Source of the DNA: Hyphomicrobiales bacterium
Lineage (GTDB): Bacteria; Pseudomonadota; Alphaproteobacteria; Rhizobiales; Beijerinckiaceae
Assembly: GCA_019247605.1 (NCBI GenBank)
Contig: JAFBAS010000173.1
Location: 1 to 64,000 of the forward strand
DNA length: 64,000 nucleotides
Direction of reading: 5' to 3'
Shown here: positions 43,314 through 52,031 of the stretch, in pieces
Position numbering within the stretch: position 1 is the stretch's first letter
How the letters are laid out: every line of letters starts with the position of its first letter
Position numbers and translations under genes: made by a program
Notes under the pieces: generated by a model
Databases searched by the model: none
Seen by the model: the letters and a program-made list of their open reading frames with translations, nothing else
What the model was told of the DNA's origin: nothing

Positions 43314-43988
43314 GTGAGGCTGCTTGTCGTCGAGGATGATCGCGATCTCAATCGCCAGGTCGTCTCGGCGCTGGAAATGGCTGGTTATGCGGTCGATCGT
43401 GCCTTTGACGGGGAAGAGGGGCAATATCTCGGCGAGACCGAACCCTATGACGCGGTGGTGCTCGACCTCGGCTTACCGAAGATCGACGGCGCCTCCATCA
43501 TCACCTCGTGGCGGTCGGCGGGGAAGACCATGCCGATCCTCGTTCTCACGGCGCGTGATCGCTGGAGCGACAAGGTGAATGCGTTCGATGCCGGCGCCGA
43601 CGATTACGTAACGAAGCCCTTCCACCTCGAGGAGCTTTTGGCTCGGGTGCGGGCTCTCCTGCGCCGCGCCACCGGCCATGCGACGAGCGAACTCGTCTGC
43701 GGGCCCGTGAAGCTCGACACCCGTTCAGGACGTGTGGTGGTCGACGGAACGGCGGTGAAGCTCACCTCGCACGAATATCGCCTGCTTTCCTATCTCATGC
43801 ATCACCATGGCCGCATCATCTCGCGCGCCGAGCTGATCGAGCATCTTTACGATCAGGATTTCGATCGCGATTCCAACACGGTCGAAGTCTTTGTCGGCCG
43901 CATTCGACGCAAGCTCGGCTGCGACCTGATTCAAACGGTGCGCGGCTTGGGCTACATGGTGGCACCGCCAGCGGAGAAGGCCTCATGA
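43314..43988 (+). CDS. feuP: OmpR-family response regulator FeuP
   Basis: A 224-residue DNA-binding regulator. The receiver has the acidic pair EDDR (8-9), phospho-acceptor Asp51 in VLDLGLP, Thr/Ala switch LTARD and Lys101 in YVTKPF. The winged-helix domain (about 125-220) has LTSHEYRLLSYLMHHHGRIISRAEL and DSNTVEVFVGRIRRKLG. The GTG start is at 43314. The order feuP-feuQ-cycHJKL-degP is the one known from Rhizobium, where feuPQ affects iron uptake, and from Sinorhizobium, where it activates ndvA. The sensor gene follows after 22 bp. Confidence 0.85.
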   Translation: MRLLVVEDDRDLNRQVVSALEMAGYAVDRAFDGEEGQYLGETEPYDAVVLDLGLPKIDGASIITSWRSAGKTMPILVLTARDRWSDKVNAFDAGADDYVTKPFHLEELLARVRALLRRATGHATSELVCGPVKLDTRSGRVVVDGTAVKLTSHEYRLLSYLMHHHGRIISRAELIEHLYDQDFDRDSNTVEVFVGRIRRKLGCDLIQTVRGLGYMVAPPAEKAS

Positions 43989-44010
43989 CGGGTTTTATCG
44001 CCCCGCTGCG

Positions 44011-45417
44011 ATGAAGCTTTCCGAGCCGCGCCGGGGACCTTTCCGCCATTCCTGGCCGCTCGCGGCGCGGCTCTCGGCTTCGGCGGCCGTATTGTGCGCC
44101 GCCATTCTTCTCGTCGCCGGCTTCGCGCTTACGACGCTTTACCGAAACACGGCGGAGCGCTCTTTCGATGAGAGGCTTTACGTCTATCTGAAAGAGATCG
44201 TCGCCACGATCAGCCAGGAGCCGCCGGGAAAGCTCTCGGAAGCGGGAAATTTCGGTGAACCGCGCTTCGACTTGCCCCTCTCAGGATGGTATTGGCAGGT
44301 CGACAAGGTCGATGTCCCGGGCCCTTCAGTCGGCGGCTCGAATTCGCTCGTCGGCGCTCGACTCCAGTTGCTGCCGCAGTCCCCCATCGAGGATTTGCGA
44401 GGCGAGAGGCGCGAAGGCTATGTCGAGGGGCCCGACGAGCAAAAGCTCCGCATCGTGCAGCGCACCATCGATTTCGGTGACGAGGGCCGCTTCCGCATCG
44501 CGATCGCCGCGCGCGCCGAGGAAATCGATGCGGAGCTGCGGCGCTTCGACTTCACGCTGGTTACCGCCTTCGCGCTCTTATTCGCCGCGTTGATGGCGAC
44601 GACGCTCGCCCAGGTCCGGTTCGGGCTGCGACCGCTGTCCCGCCTGTCGCGGGAGGTGCAAGCCATCAGGCGCGGTGACGCCGATACTCTGAAAGGTGAT
44701 TTTCCCCGCGACATTGCTCCGCTTGCGCAGGAGATCAATCTTCTCCTCACCGCGAATCGCAACATTCTCGAACGCGCGCGCACGCGAGTAGGCAATTTGG
44801 CTCATGCGCTCAAGACGCCACTCGCCGTCATCATGAACGAGTTCCGCAATCTGCCTGACGCACCCATCGACAAATTGGCGGAGCAGACCACGATCATGCG
44901 CGATCAGATCTCTTGGCATCTCGATCGTGCGCGCACGGCGGCGCTCACCGGCGCCCCCGTGGGAGCGACGCCGGTTGCCCCGGTGATCGCAGAGATCGCG
45001 CGGGCCTTCGAGAAAATCCACCCCGCGCGCCGGCTCGCGATCCTGGCCGATGGCAGCGAAGATCTGCGCTTTCGCGGCGAGCGGCAGGATTTGCAGGAAA
45101 TGGTCGGCAATCTTCTCGACAATGCCGGCAAATGGAGCAGCGCCGATGTGAGGATCGCCGCACGCCGTCTCGCCGAGCCGAGTGCCGGAGCACCACCGCG
45201 CCTTGCGGTGACTGTGGACGATGATGGGCCCGGCCTTCCCGAGGCCGCACGTGCCGAGGTGATGCGCCGCGGCATGCGCCTCGACGAGACGAAGCCCGGG
45301 TCTGGCCTCGGCCTCTCCATCGTCACCGATATCGCGACCCAATATGGCGGCAAGCTCACGCTCGGGACCTCGCCGCTCGGCGGGCTCAGGGCAGAGGTCG
45401 TCTTGCCGGCGGCTTGA
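44011..45417 (+). CDS. feuQ: sensor histidine kinase FeuQ
   Basis: A 468-residue membrane kinase. There are two transmembrane segments (about 23-43 and 181-201) flanking a periplasmic sensor of about 135 residues of PhoQ-like style, then HAMP, a dimerisation helix with NLAHALKTPLAV (phospho-acceptor His265), N-box NLLDNAGKWSS, DDDGPGLP and GSGLGLSI. All catalytic motifs are intact. The periplasmic domain is where a FeuN-like partner would act. The gene ends 313 bp before ccmI. Confidence 0.85.
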   Translation: MKLSEPRRGPFRHSWPLAARLSASAAVLCAAILLVAGFALTTLYRNTAERSFDERLYVYLKEIVATISQEPPGKLSEAGNFGEPRFDLPLSGWYWQVDKVDVPGPSVGGSNSLVGARLQLLPQSPIEDLRGERREGYVEGPDEQKLRIVQRTIDFGDEGRFRIAIAARAEEIDAELRRFDFTLVTAFALLFAALMATTLAQVRFGLRPLSRLSREVQAIRRGDADTLKGDFPRDIAPLAQEINLLLTANRNILERARTRVGNLAHALKTPLAVIMNEFRNLPDAPIDKLAEQTTIMRDQISWHLDRARTAALTGAPVGATPVAPVIAEIARAFEKIHPARRLAILADGSEDLRFRGERQDLQEMVGNLLDNAGKWSSADVRIAARRLAEPSAGAPPRLAVTVDDDGPGLPEAARAEVMRRGMRLDETKPGSGLGLSIVTDIATQYGGKLTLGTSPLGGLRAEVVLPAA

Positions 45418-45730
45418 GTCTCTGAAACGCCCCTGGTGGTAGCTGAAGCGGAAACCGGGCGAATTGGATTGGCCAGAGCTCCCGCTCAAAAGGTTGTCTT
45501 CCCTGCCCATTCTATGCTTTGCCTCGCGGCGCCACGTCGCGCGCAGACTTCTCCCTCGTCGCGCGCGGCGCCTCTTTTTGCCGGGCCGACACACGGGATC
45601 GATTCTGGTCCCTTCCTCGGGTCTCTGGCCCAAGCGACGCTAGCTTTCGGCGCGAGTCGTCGAGAAGAGCCGGCCCTTCCAGTCCGCGGGCCTACTTGCC
45701 GCCATATCGCGTCGCTAGGTAAGGAGGGCC
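45418..45730. other. 313-bp gap between feuQ and ccmI
   Basis: No gene is supported. It holds a possible terminator (45528-45579) and, after it, about 150 bp of GC-rich sequence that should contain the ccm promoter. AGGAGGGCC at the end is the ccmI ribosome site. Confidence 0.5.
45528..45579 (+). terminator. candidate terminator after feuQ
   Basis: Palindromes GGCGCC (45528-45533 and 45567-45572) and inner CGCGCG copies can pair across a roughly 16-nt loop, followed by TCTTTTT. The stem is interrupted by an internal loop, so strength is uncertain. Confidence 0.35.
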
Positions 45731-46897
45731 ATGGCTCTCCACCTGATTTTCCTCGCGATGCTCGTTGCCGCGATCCTTGCCGTGCTCCTGCCCTTGGCCC
45801 GCGGCGCCGGGCGCGCCCGTCCGGCAGGCTTGTCGGCGCTCGATTTGCACCATTTGCGGCTTGCGGAAATCGCCCGGGACCGCGAGCGCGGGCTTCTCGA
45901 TGCAGCTAGCGAAGCGGCGGCGCGCAACGAGGCGGCGCGCCTCCTTTTGCGATCGGTGGAAGCATCTGGCGCCACCGTTTCCGAACCACGAAACGAGCTT
46001 GCGAGGGCCGCACCGTGGCGAGGGCGCATCGTTGCGCTCGTTGCGCTCATCGGCGTGCCCGCGCTGGTTTTGCCGCTTTATGCCATGATGGGCTCGCCTG
46101 GTGTTCCAGGTCGGCCTTTCGACGCGATGCGGGAGAGCTCGGCTGGCGGCGATCTTGGGACGATGATCGGCCGGGTCGAGGCGCATCTCGCCGAGCATCC
46201 CGAGGATGGCAAGGGCTTCGAAGTGCTCGCACCGATCTACATGCGGCTTGGCCGCTTTGGAGACGCGCTCCGAGCGCGCGCCGAGGCTGTGCGCCTTCTC
46301 GGCGAAACGCCCGACCGCCTCGCCGACCTCGCGGAGGCGCGCATCGCACTGGCCGACGGAGTGGTCACGCGTGAAGCCGGCGCGGCGCTCGACAAGGCGC
46401 TTTTGCTTGATCCCAAGCACGCGAAATCGCGTTTCCTCAAAGCGCTGGGGCTCGAGCAGGATGGTCGGCGCGAGGATGCCGCCACGGCTTTGCGCGCTCT
46501 TCTTGCCGATGCCCCCGCCGATGCACCCTGGCGCGCGGGGGTCGAGGCGCACCTTGCCGGCTTGACGCAGCCTGAGAACGCCAAAGCGGCGGCTGTCGCC
46601 ACACTTGCTCCCGCGGCGCAAGCGGATGCGATCCGCTCCATGGTGGCGGGACTTGCCGCGCGCTTGCACCAACAGGGCGGCTCGGCGCAGGAGTGGGGTC
46701 GTCTTGTGCGTTCATTGACCGTGCTCGGCGAGACCGACAAGGCGCGAGCCGCGCTCGCCGAGGCCCGCGCCGCCTTGCTGGACGAGGCCTCGCGCACGCA
46801 TCTCCTGCAAGTGGCGCAAGCAACGGGCTTGGAGACCGCGGGCGGCTCGAATGAGAACGTTGCGCCTCCCGCCGCACAGGAAGTAGCGAAGCCGTGA
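45731..46897 (+). CDS. ccmI: cytochrome c biogenesis protein CcmI (CycH)
   Basis: A 388-residue inner-membrane protein that holds apocytochrome c for haem ligation. There are two transmembrane segments (about 2-22 and 97-119) with a cytoplasmic Leu-rich loop between (LDLHHLRLAEIARDRERGLL), then a periplasmic TPR region (AEHPEDGKGFEVLAPIYMRL and LLDPKHAKSRFLKALGLEQDG). AGGAGG precedes the ATG. It is the first gene of ccmIEFH; ccmE overlaps by 4 bp. Confidence 0.92.
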   Translation: MALHLIFLAMLVAAILAVLLPLARGAGRARPAGLSALDLHHLRLAEIARDRERGLLDAASEAAARNEAARLLLRSVEASGATVSEPRNELARAAPWRGRIVALVALIGVPALVLPLYAMMGSPGVPGRPFDAMRESSAGGDLGTMIGRVEAHLAEHPEDGKGFEVLAPIYMRLGRFGDALRARAEAVRLLGETPDRLADLAEARIALADGVVTREAGAALDKALLLDPKHAKSRFLKALGLEQDGRREDAATALRALLADAPADAPWRAGVEAHLAGLTQPENAKAAAVATLAPAAQADAIRSMVAGLAARLHQQGGSAQEWGRLVRSLTVLGETDKARAALAEARAALLDEASRTHLLQVAQATGLETAGGSNENVAPPAAQEVAKP

Positions 46898-47379
46898 GCG
46901 TCGCGCTCGATCTCGGAAGACGCCGCCGCTCGTTGCGCCGCCGTCGTCGCTTGGCCTTGATCGCGGTGGCGCTCGCGATGCTCGGCCTCGCGGTCGCGCT
47001 TGCGCTCTATGCGCTTTCGGGAAGCATCGTCTTCTTTCATACACCGAGCGAAATCGCCGAGGGCCTCGTTGCGCCGGGAGGGCGGGTGCGGATTGGCGGG
47101 CTCGTCAAGGAAGGAAGTGTAACGCGCTCGGGCGACCATATCGTGTTTGCCATCACCGACACCGCCAAGGACGTTCAGGTCTCTTACGACGGCGTCGTGC
47201 CCGATCTCTTTCGCGAGGGGCAGGGCGTGGTGGCCGAAGGCGTGCTTCGCGCCGATCATTTGCTCGCTGCCGACAATGTGTTGGCCAAGCACGACGAGCG
47301 CTATATGCCGCGCGAAGCGGTCGAAGCGTTGAAGCGCCAAGGCTTGTGGCGGGGCGAGGGCGCTCCGGTCTCCAGATGA
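46894..47379 (+). CDS. ccmE: haem chaperone CcmE (CycJ)
   Basis: A 161-residue periplasmic haem carrier anchored by one N-terminal transmembrane helix (about 19-43) after an Arg-rich segment. The haem-binding motif is LAKHDERYMP, with covalent ligand His133 and Tyr137. RVRIGGLVKEGSVTRSGDHIVFAITD is the OB-fold core. The GTG start overlaps the ccmI stop (GTGA). It passes haem to CcmF/H. Confidence 0.95.
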   Translation: MSVALDLGRRRRSLRRRRRLALIAVALAMLGLAVALALYALSGSIVFFHTPSEIAEGLVAPGGRVRIGGLVKEGSVTRSGDHIVFAITDTAKDVQVSYDGVVPDLFREGQGVVAEGVLRADHLLAADNVLAKHDERYMPREAVEALKRQGLWRGEGAPVSR

Positions 47380-47479
47380 GCGAAGACGACGCAGAAGAAG
47401 CGCGGTCTGCTGTGGGGGTCGCAATGCGAAAAGGGCAAGGTGGAACGAGAACGCCAACTCGGCTGCGAGGCTCCTTGCG

Positions 47480-47512
47480 ATGAGTATCCCTGCGATGAGT
47501 ATTCGTTCATGA
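47480..47512 (+). CDS. possible 10-codon leader overlapping the ccmF start
   Basis: ATG at 47480 opens MSIPAMSIRS and stops with TGA at 47510-47512, sharing ATGA with the ccmF start at 47509. It arises from a 12-bp repeat TGCGATGAGTAT (47476-47487 and 47491-47502), which supplies two ATGs in the same frame. GAGG lies about 9 nt before. It could couple initiation of ccmF to a short upstream translation; there is no proof that it is translated. Confidence 0.3.
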   Translation: MSIPAMSIRS

Positions 47513-49509
47513 TCGCCGAAATCGGCTTCTTCGCTCTTCTCCTCGCGCTTGCCATGGCGCTCTTGTTAGCGGCCTCGCCGCTTGCCTGGAGCGGGAATGA
47601 AGATCGTCAGATGATGGCGCTCACGCGTCCGCTCATGCTCGCCATGTCGAGCTTCGTCGTGATTTCTTTCGCGATGCTCACGGCCTGCTACGTGGTTTCG
47701 GATTTCTCCGTCGCCACCGTCGCGGAGAATTCCCATTCCACCGTTCCGTTGCTCTTCAAGGTAACGGGTGTGTGGGGCAATCACGAAGGCTCCATGCTGC
47801 TCTGGGCCTTGATCCTGGCGATCTTCGGCGCATTGGTCGCCGTCTTCGGAGAGGGCTTACCGGCACGCCTGCATGCACGCGTGCTTTCCATACAAGGCGT
47901 GATCGCCGCGGCTTTCCTCGCGTTCATCGTCTTCACATCAAACCCGTTCCTGAGGCTCGATCCAGCGCCTGCCGAAGGGCAGGACCTCAATCCGGTGCTG
48001 CAGGATATAGGGCTCGCGATTCATCCCCCGCTCCTCTACCTCGGTTATGTCGGCTTTTCCGTCGCCTTCGCCTTCGCGGTGGCGGCGCTGATCGAAAGGA
48101 GGATCGATGCGAGCTTTGCCCGTTTCGTGCGCCCCTGGACGCTCACGGCCTGGAGCTTTCTCACGATCGGCATCGCGATGGGGTCGTATTGGGCCTATTA
48201 CGTGCTCGGCTGGGGCGGCTTCTGGTTCTGGGATCCCGTCGAGAACGCCTCCCTCATGCCCTGGCTCGCAGGGACCGCGCTCGTGCACTCCACTTTGGTG
48301 ATGGAGAAACGCGACGCGCTCAAGGTTTGGACCGTACTTCTCGCGATCCTCACCTTCTCGCTCTCCTTGCTGGGCACTTTCCTCGTGCGCTCGGGCGTCT
48401 TGACCTCTGTGCATGCCTTCGCTTCCGATCCCGCGCGCGGCATCTTCATTCTCGCGATCCTCGCTTTTTTCATCGGCGGTGCGTTGACGCTCTTCGCGTT
48501 TCGCGCCGGTGACCTCAAGCCTGGAGGCCTGTTCGCGCCCATCTCGCGCGAGGGCGCGCTAGTGCTGAACAACCTGCTTCTCGCCTCGGCGGCCGCTTCC
48601 GTGCTCATCGGAACACTGTACCCCTTGGCGCTCGAGGCCTTGACCTTTGAAAAAATCTCCGTCGGCGCGCCGTTTTTCAACGCGACCGTGCTGCCGCTTC
48701 TCGCGCCGCTTTTGCTGGCCCTTCCCTTCGGACAATCGCTCGCCTGGAAGAGGGGTGACCTTCTGGGCGCTTCGCAACGCCTGCTTGTCGCCCTCGGCCT
48801 TGCCCTTTTCGTTGCGGTCGCTCTTCGCATCGAACATGGAGGACCGGTGCTCGCGCCCCTAGGCGCGGGGCTAGGCTTGTTTTTGATACTGGGCTCGATG
48901 ACAGAAATCGCGACGCGAGCTTTTCCGTCCGGCGCCATGTTGAGCTTTGTGTCAGCGAGGCTTGCGTTCAGCCGCGCGCTTGGCGTGCCGCGTCAGGCCT
49001 ATGGCTCGGCACTTGCGCATGCTGGACTTGGGCTCACCGTGATCGGAATCGCCGCGACCGCCTGGCACGCCGAAACGATTACGTTGATGAGCGTCGGCGA
49101 TGCGCGCGATGTAGGCGGGTACACGCTCACTCTAACGAGCCTCTCGCCCCGGCAAGGACCCAACTACCGAGAGACCGTGGCGAATTTCTCGATCGCCGAG
49201 GCCGGCGTTCCCCGGGGCGAGGTGTTTTCGACGAAGCGGGTCTACACGGTGCGTGGCACCCCGACCACGCAAGTCGGCTTGATGACCACGGGCTTTAGCC
49301 AAATCTACGCCTCGCTTGGCGAGAGCGAGCCCAATGGTCGCGTCGGCGTGCGACTTTATTGGAAACCGCTCGTTCTCTTCATCTGGCTCGGTGCCGTGGT
49401 GATGGCGCTCGGCGGCGCGCTCTCGCTCTCCGATCGACGCTTGCGGCTCGGCGTCCCGGCAAGACGGCCGATGGCTGCCGCAGCACCACCCGCGGCCGCG
49501 GCCGAATAG
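47509..49509 (+). CDS. ccmF: haem lyase subunit CcmF (CycK)
   Basis: A 666-residue polytopic inner-membrane protein, the catalytic part of the cytochrome c haem lyase. About fifteen hydrophobic segments are present. The tryptophan-rich WGGFWFWDPVENASLMPWL binds haem in the periplasm, and LLYLGYVGFSVAFAFAVAAL and GLLTSVHAFA-like (GVLTSVHAFASDPARG) segments carry conserved haem-ligand His residues. The ATG at 47509 starts MIAEIGFFALLLAL, the normal family opening; the frame extends 23 codons further 5' but that part is not conserved-looking. ccmH follows after 15 bp. Confidence 0.95.
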   Translation: MIAEIGFFALLLALAMALLLAASPLAWSGNEDRQMMALTRPLMLAMSSFVVISFAMLTACYVVSDFSVATVAENSHSTVPLLFKVTGVWGNHEGSMLLWALILAIFGALVAVFGEGLPARLHARVLSIQGVIAAAFLAFIVFTSNPFLRLDPAPAEGQDLNPVLQDIGLAIHPPLLYLGYVGFSVAFAFAVAALIERRIDASFARFVRPWTLTAWSFLTIGIAMGSYWAYYVLGWGGFWFWDPVENASLMPWLAGTALVHSTLVMEKRDALKVWTVLLAILTFSLSLLGTFLVRSGVLTSVHAFASDPARGIFILAILAFFIGGALTLFAFRAGDLKPGGLFAPISREGALVLNNLLLASAAASVLIGTLYPLALEALTFEKISVGAPFFNATVLPLLAPLLLALPFGQSLAWKRGDLLGASQRLLVALGLALFVAVALRIEHGGPVLAPLGAGLGLFLILGSMTEIATRAFPSGAMLSFVSARLAFSRALGVPRQAYGSALAHAGLGLTVIGIAATAWHAETITLMSVGDARDVGGYTLTLTSLSPRQGPNYRETVANFSIAEAGVPRGEVFSTKRVYTVRGTPTTQVGLMTTGFSQIYASLGESEPNGRVGVRLYWKPLVLFIWLGAVVMALGGALSLSDRRLRLGVPARRPMAAAAPPAAAAE

Positions 49510-49524
49510 GCCCGGCTTGCCTCG

Positions 49525-50046
49525 ATGAAATCCGTGTCACGCGCCTCGCTTCTCGCTCTTCGCGCTTTGACCAGGAGCGTGGTCGCGCTCACTCTCCTCT
49601 TGGCGAGCGCGTTGGACGCCGTCCTTCCCCCGCTTCGACCGGCCTTTGCGGTGGAAGCCAACGAGATGCTCGCCGATCCCGCGCTCGAGGCGCGTGCGCG
49701 AACGCTTTCGGCGCAGTTTCGGTGCCTCGTTTGCCAGAACGAATCGATTGATGAATCGAATGCCGAGCTCGCCCATGATCTCAGGGTGCTCATTCGCGAG
49801 CAGGTGAATGCCGGACGCTCGGATGCCGAAATCCGCGCCTTCCTCATCGCCCGCTATGGTGAGTTCGTGCTGCTGAAGCCGAGCTTCAGCAAGGGGACGT
49901 TTCTGCTTTGGCTGGGCCCATTCCTCGTGCTCGCGGCTGGCGCCGCGATGATCGCGCTTGCGAGGAGACGCCGCGGGTCCGACGCCTTGGAAGCTCCGCT
50001 CAGTGAGGCGGAACGCGCCCGCCTTGAAAATCTCCGCGCCGAATAG
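49525..50046 (+). CDS. ccmH: cytochrome c maturation protein CcmH (CycL)
   Basis: A 173-residue thioredoxin-like periplasmic protein that reduces the apocytochrome CXXCH. The signal peptide is about 1-42 and the redox motif RCLVCQNESI has Cys67 and Cys70. One C-terminal membrane anchor is present (LLWLGPFLVLAAGAAMIAL). This is the short form without TPRs, whose role is taken by CcmI, as is usual in alphaproteobacteria. It is the last gene of the ccm unit. Confidence 0.95.
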   Translation: MKSVSRASLLALRALTRSVVALTLLLASALDAVLPPLRPAFAVEANEMLADPALEARARTLSAQFRCLVCQNESIDESNAELAHDLRVLIREQVNAGRSDAEIRAFLIARYGEFVLLKPSFSKGTFLLWLGPFLVLAAGAAMIALARRRRGSDALEAPLSEAERARLENLRAE

Positions 50047-50290
50047 GCAACGCTTGCTGAACACGGGCGGCGTGGCGGCGACGCCGCGGAGAGCGTGCGG
50101 CTGTTCCGGCCGCCATCGGCAAGTTCTTTTCGGCATGCGGCCAAGCTGTGCGGCGTTGTTCTCGCCAATTACAAAGATTTCATCGATCGGACAGGGGCGT
50201 GAAATCGGGTCGACCCCATATCCTTGATGCAACGGACCCACGGATACCGACGCTCGATCGGCGGTATCGAATGGTCAAAGGAGTTGGAAA

Positions 50291-51844
50291 ATGGATACGC
50301 ATAGCACCGTTCCAGTCGCTTCACGTCGACGGCGGCTGACGCTCGTCTCGGGGGTCGCTGCCTTGGCGTTGGCGGCATTCGCCGGTTTCGAATCCGGCGT
50401 CGCCTTGCCGAGCCTGCCCGCGCATGCGGAAACGACGCAGGCCCCTCTTCAGGGCTCCGCGATCGGTTCTCCTGCCGCGCTCGCGCCGGTTTCATTCGCC
50501 GATCTCGTCCAGAAGGTGAAGCCGGCCGTCTTCTCCGTAAAAGTGAAGATCGCCGAGCAAGACGCCCAGCCGATGGCCTTCGGCGGCAAGCGTAGTGGTG
50601 ATGACGAGTTGCCCTTCCCAAATCTTCCTCCCAACCATCCCCTCAATCGGCTCTTTGGGCCCTTTGGCCAGAACGGGATGCCGAATGGCCAAGCGCCAAA
50701 GCGTTTCGGCGAAGCGTTGGGCTCAGGCTTCTTCATCTCCGCTGACGGATATGGGGTCACGAACAACCACGTCGTGGACCACGCCAAAGCCGTGAGCATC
50801 ACCACAGATGACGGGAAGTCCTACACGGCCAAGGTGATCGGCACCGATCCCAAGACCGACGTGGCGCTCATCAAGGTCGATGGCCGCAGCGATCTCCCCT
50901 ACGTCAAGCTGGCGACGGCCTCGCCGCGCATTGGCGATTGGGTGCTCGCGGTCGGCAACCCGTTCGGTCTTGGCGGCACGGTCACGGCCGGAATCGTCTC
51001 GGCTCGGGGTCGTGATATCGGGGCTGGGCCCTATGACGACTTCCTCCAGATCGACGCTCCGGTGAACCGCGGCAATTCCGGCGGTCCCACCTTCGATCTT
51101 TCCGGGAACGTCGTCGGCGTCAACACCGCGATCTACTCGCCTTCGGGCGGCAGCGTCGGCATCGCCTTTGCGATCCCTTCGCAGACCGTGCAATCCGTCG
51201 TGGACCAGTTGAAAGAGTCAGGCTCGGTGACACGCGGTTACATCGGTGTCCAGATTCAACCCGTCACCGGCGATCTCGCCGACGGTCTTGGATTGAAGGA
51301 TGCCAAGGGCGCTTTGGTGGCCGGACTCGCCAAGGACGGGCCCGCAAGCAAGGCGGGTTTGAAGTCGGGCGACGTGATCTTGTCGGTCAATGGCCAGAAC
51401 ATCGCCGATGCGCGTGAGTTGTCGCGCGACATCGCAGCCTTGAAGCCGGGCGACAAGGCGGCGCTCTCCGTCTGGCGCGATGGCAGCTCGAAGGACATGG
51501 AGATCGGGATTGCCAAGTATCCGACCGAGAAGGTCGCGACAGCCTCTTCGAGCGACGAATCGATGAGTGCGGGCTCGAAGCTCGGCTTGACGCTCGCTCC
51601 CGCGAGCGAAGTCGGAAAAGGCACCGGCGTTGCGATCACCCAGGTCGATCCCGACAGCCCCGCTGCCGACAAGGGCCTCCAGCCCGGCGACGTGATCATG
51701 AATGCCGCCGGCAAGAGCGTTTCGACGCCCGAGGAGGTGAAGAAGGCGGTAGCCGAGGCGAAGCGTGAAGGCCGCAAGGCCGTGCTTTTGCAGATCGAGC
51801 GCAACGGCAACAGCGAATACGTTGCCGTGCCCTTCACCGGCTGA
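50291..51844 (+). CDS. degP: periplasmic serine protease DegP/HtrA
   Basis: A 517-residue envelope quality-control protease. A signal peptide covers about residues 1-46 (after RRRR, ending AHAE). The triad is His160 in GVTNNHVVD, Asp190 in KTDVALIKV and Ser263 in NRGNSGGP. Two PDZ domains follow (about 310-400 and 425-510), each with a GL/LGLTL-type carboxylate loop region. AAAGGAG lies before the ATG. The 244-bp gap after ccmH suggests its own promoter. A strong terminator follows the gene. Confidence 0.95.
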   Translation: MDTHSTVPVASRRRRLTLVSGVAALALAAFAGFESGVALPSLPAHAETTQAPLQGSAIGSPAALAPVSFADLVQKVKPAVFSVKVKIAEQDAQPMAFGGKRSGDDELPFPNLPPNHPLNRLFGPFGQNGMPNGQAPKRFGEALGSGFFISADGYGVTNNHVVDHAKAVSITTDDGKSYTAKVIGTDPKTDVALIKVDGRSDLPYVKLATASPRIGDWVLAVGNPFGLGGTVTAGIVSARGRDIGAGPYDDFLQIDAPVNRGNSGGPTFDLSGNVVGVNTAIYSPSGGSVGIAFAIPSQTVQSVVDQLKESGSVTRGYIGVQIQPVTGDLADGLGLKDAKGALVAGLAKDGPASKAGLKSGDVILSVNGQNIADARELSRDIAALKPGDKAALSVWRDGSSKDMEIGIAKYPTEKVATASSSDESMSAGSKLGLTLAPASEVGKGTGVAITQVDPDSPAADKGLQPGDVIMNAAGKSVSTPEEVKKAVAEAKREGRKAVLLQIERNGNSEYVAVPFTG

Positions 51845-51914
51845 AGGCGTCACGAATTCGGACCCCGGCCGGTGCATCCCGTCGCCCCCGCGACGGCTGG
51901 GTCATCCGAACGCG

Positions 51915-51950
51915 CGGCGGGCTGGGTTTCCCAGCCCGCCGTTGCTTTTT
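51915..51950 (+). terminator. intrinsic terminator after degP
   Basis: A perfect 12-bp stem (CGGCGGGCTGGG / CCCAGCCCGCCG) with a TTT loop is followed by TTGCTTTTT, 71 bp after the degP stop. A smaller 7-bp hairpin (CCGTCGC / GCGACGG, 51879-51896) precedes it. Confidence 0.9.
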
Positions 51951-52031
51951 GGGCAGCGGAGTTCCCGCAAGGACGGGTCCTCGCCAAGGAGCCTTGTGAA
52001 TCGAGCAAACGGCCTTATTTTGCGTCCAGCC

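Noticed and set aside
47440-47508. Longer N-terminus for CcmF
   Set aside because: The extra 23 residues include two Cys from a short DNA repeat and do not resemble CcmF openings; MIAEIGFF is the normal start.
50370-50400. TTTCGAATCC-like T-loop sequence suggesting a tRNA
   Set aside because: It lies inside the degP signal-peptide region and has no acceptor or anticodon stem.
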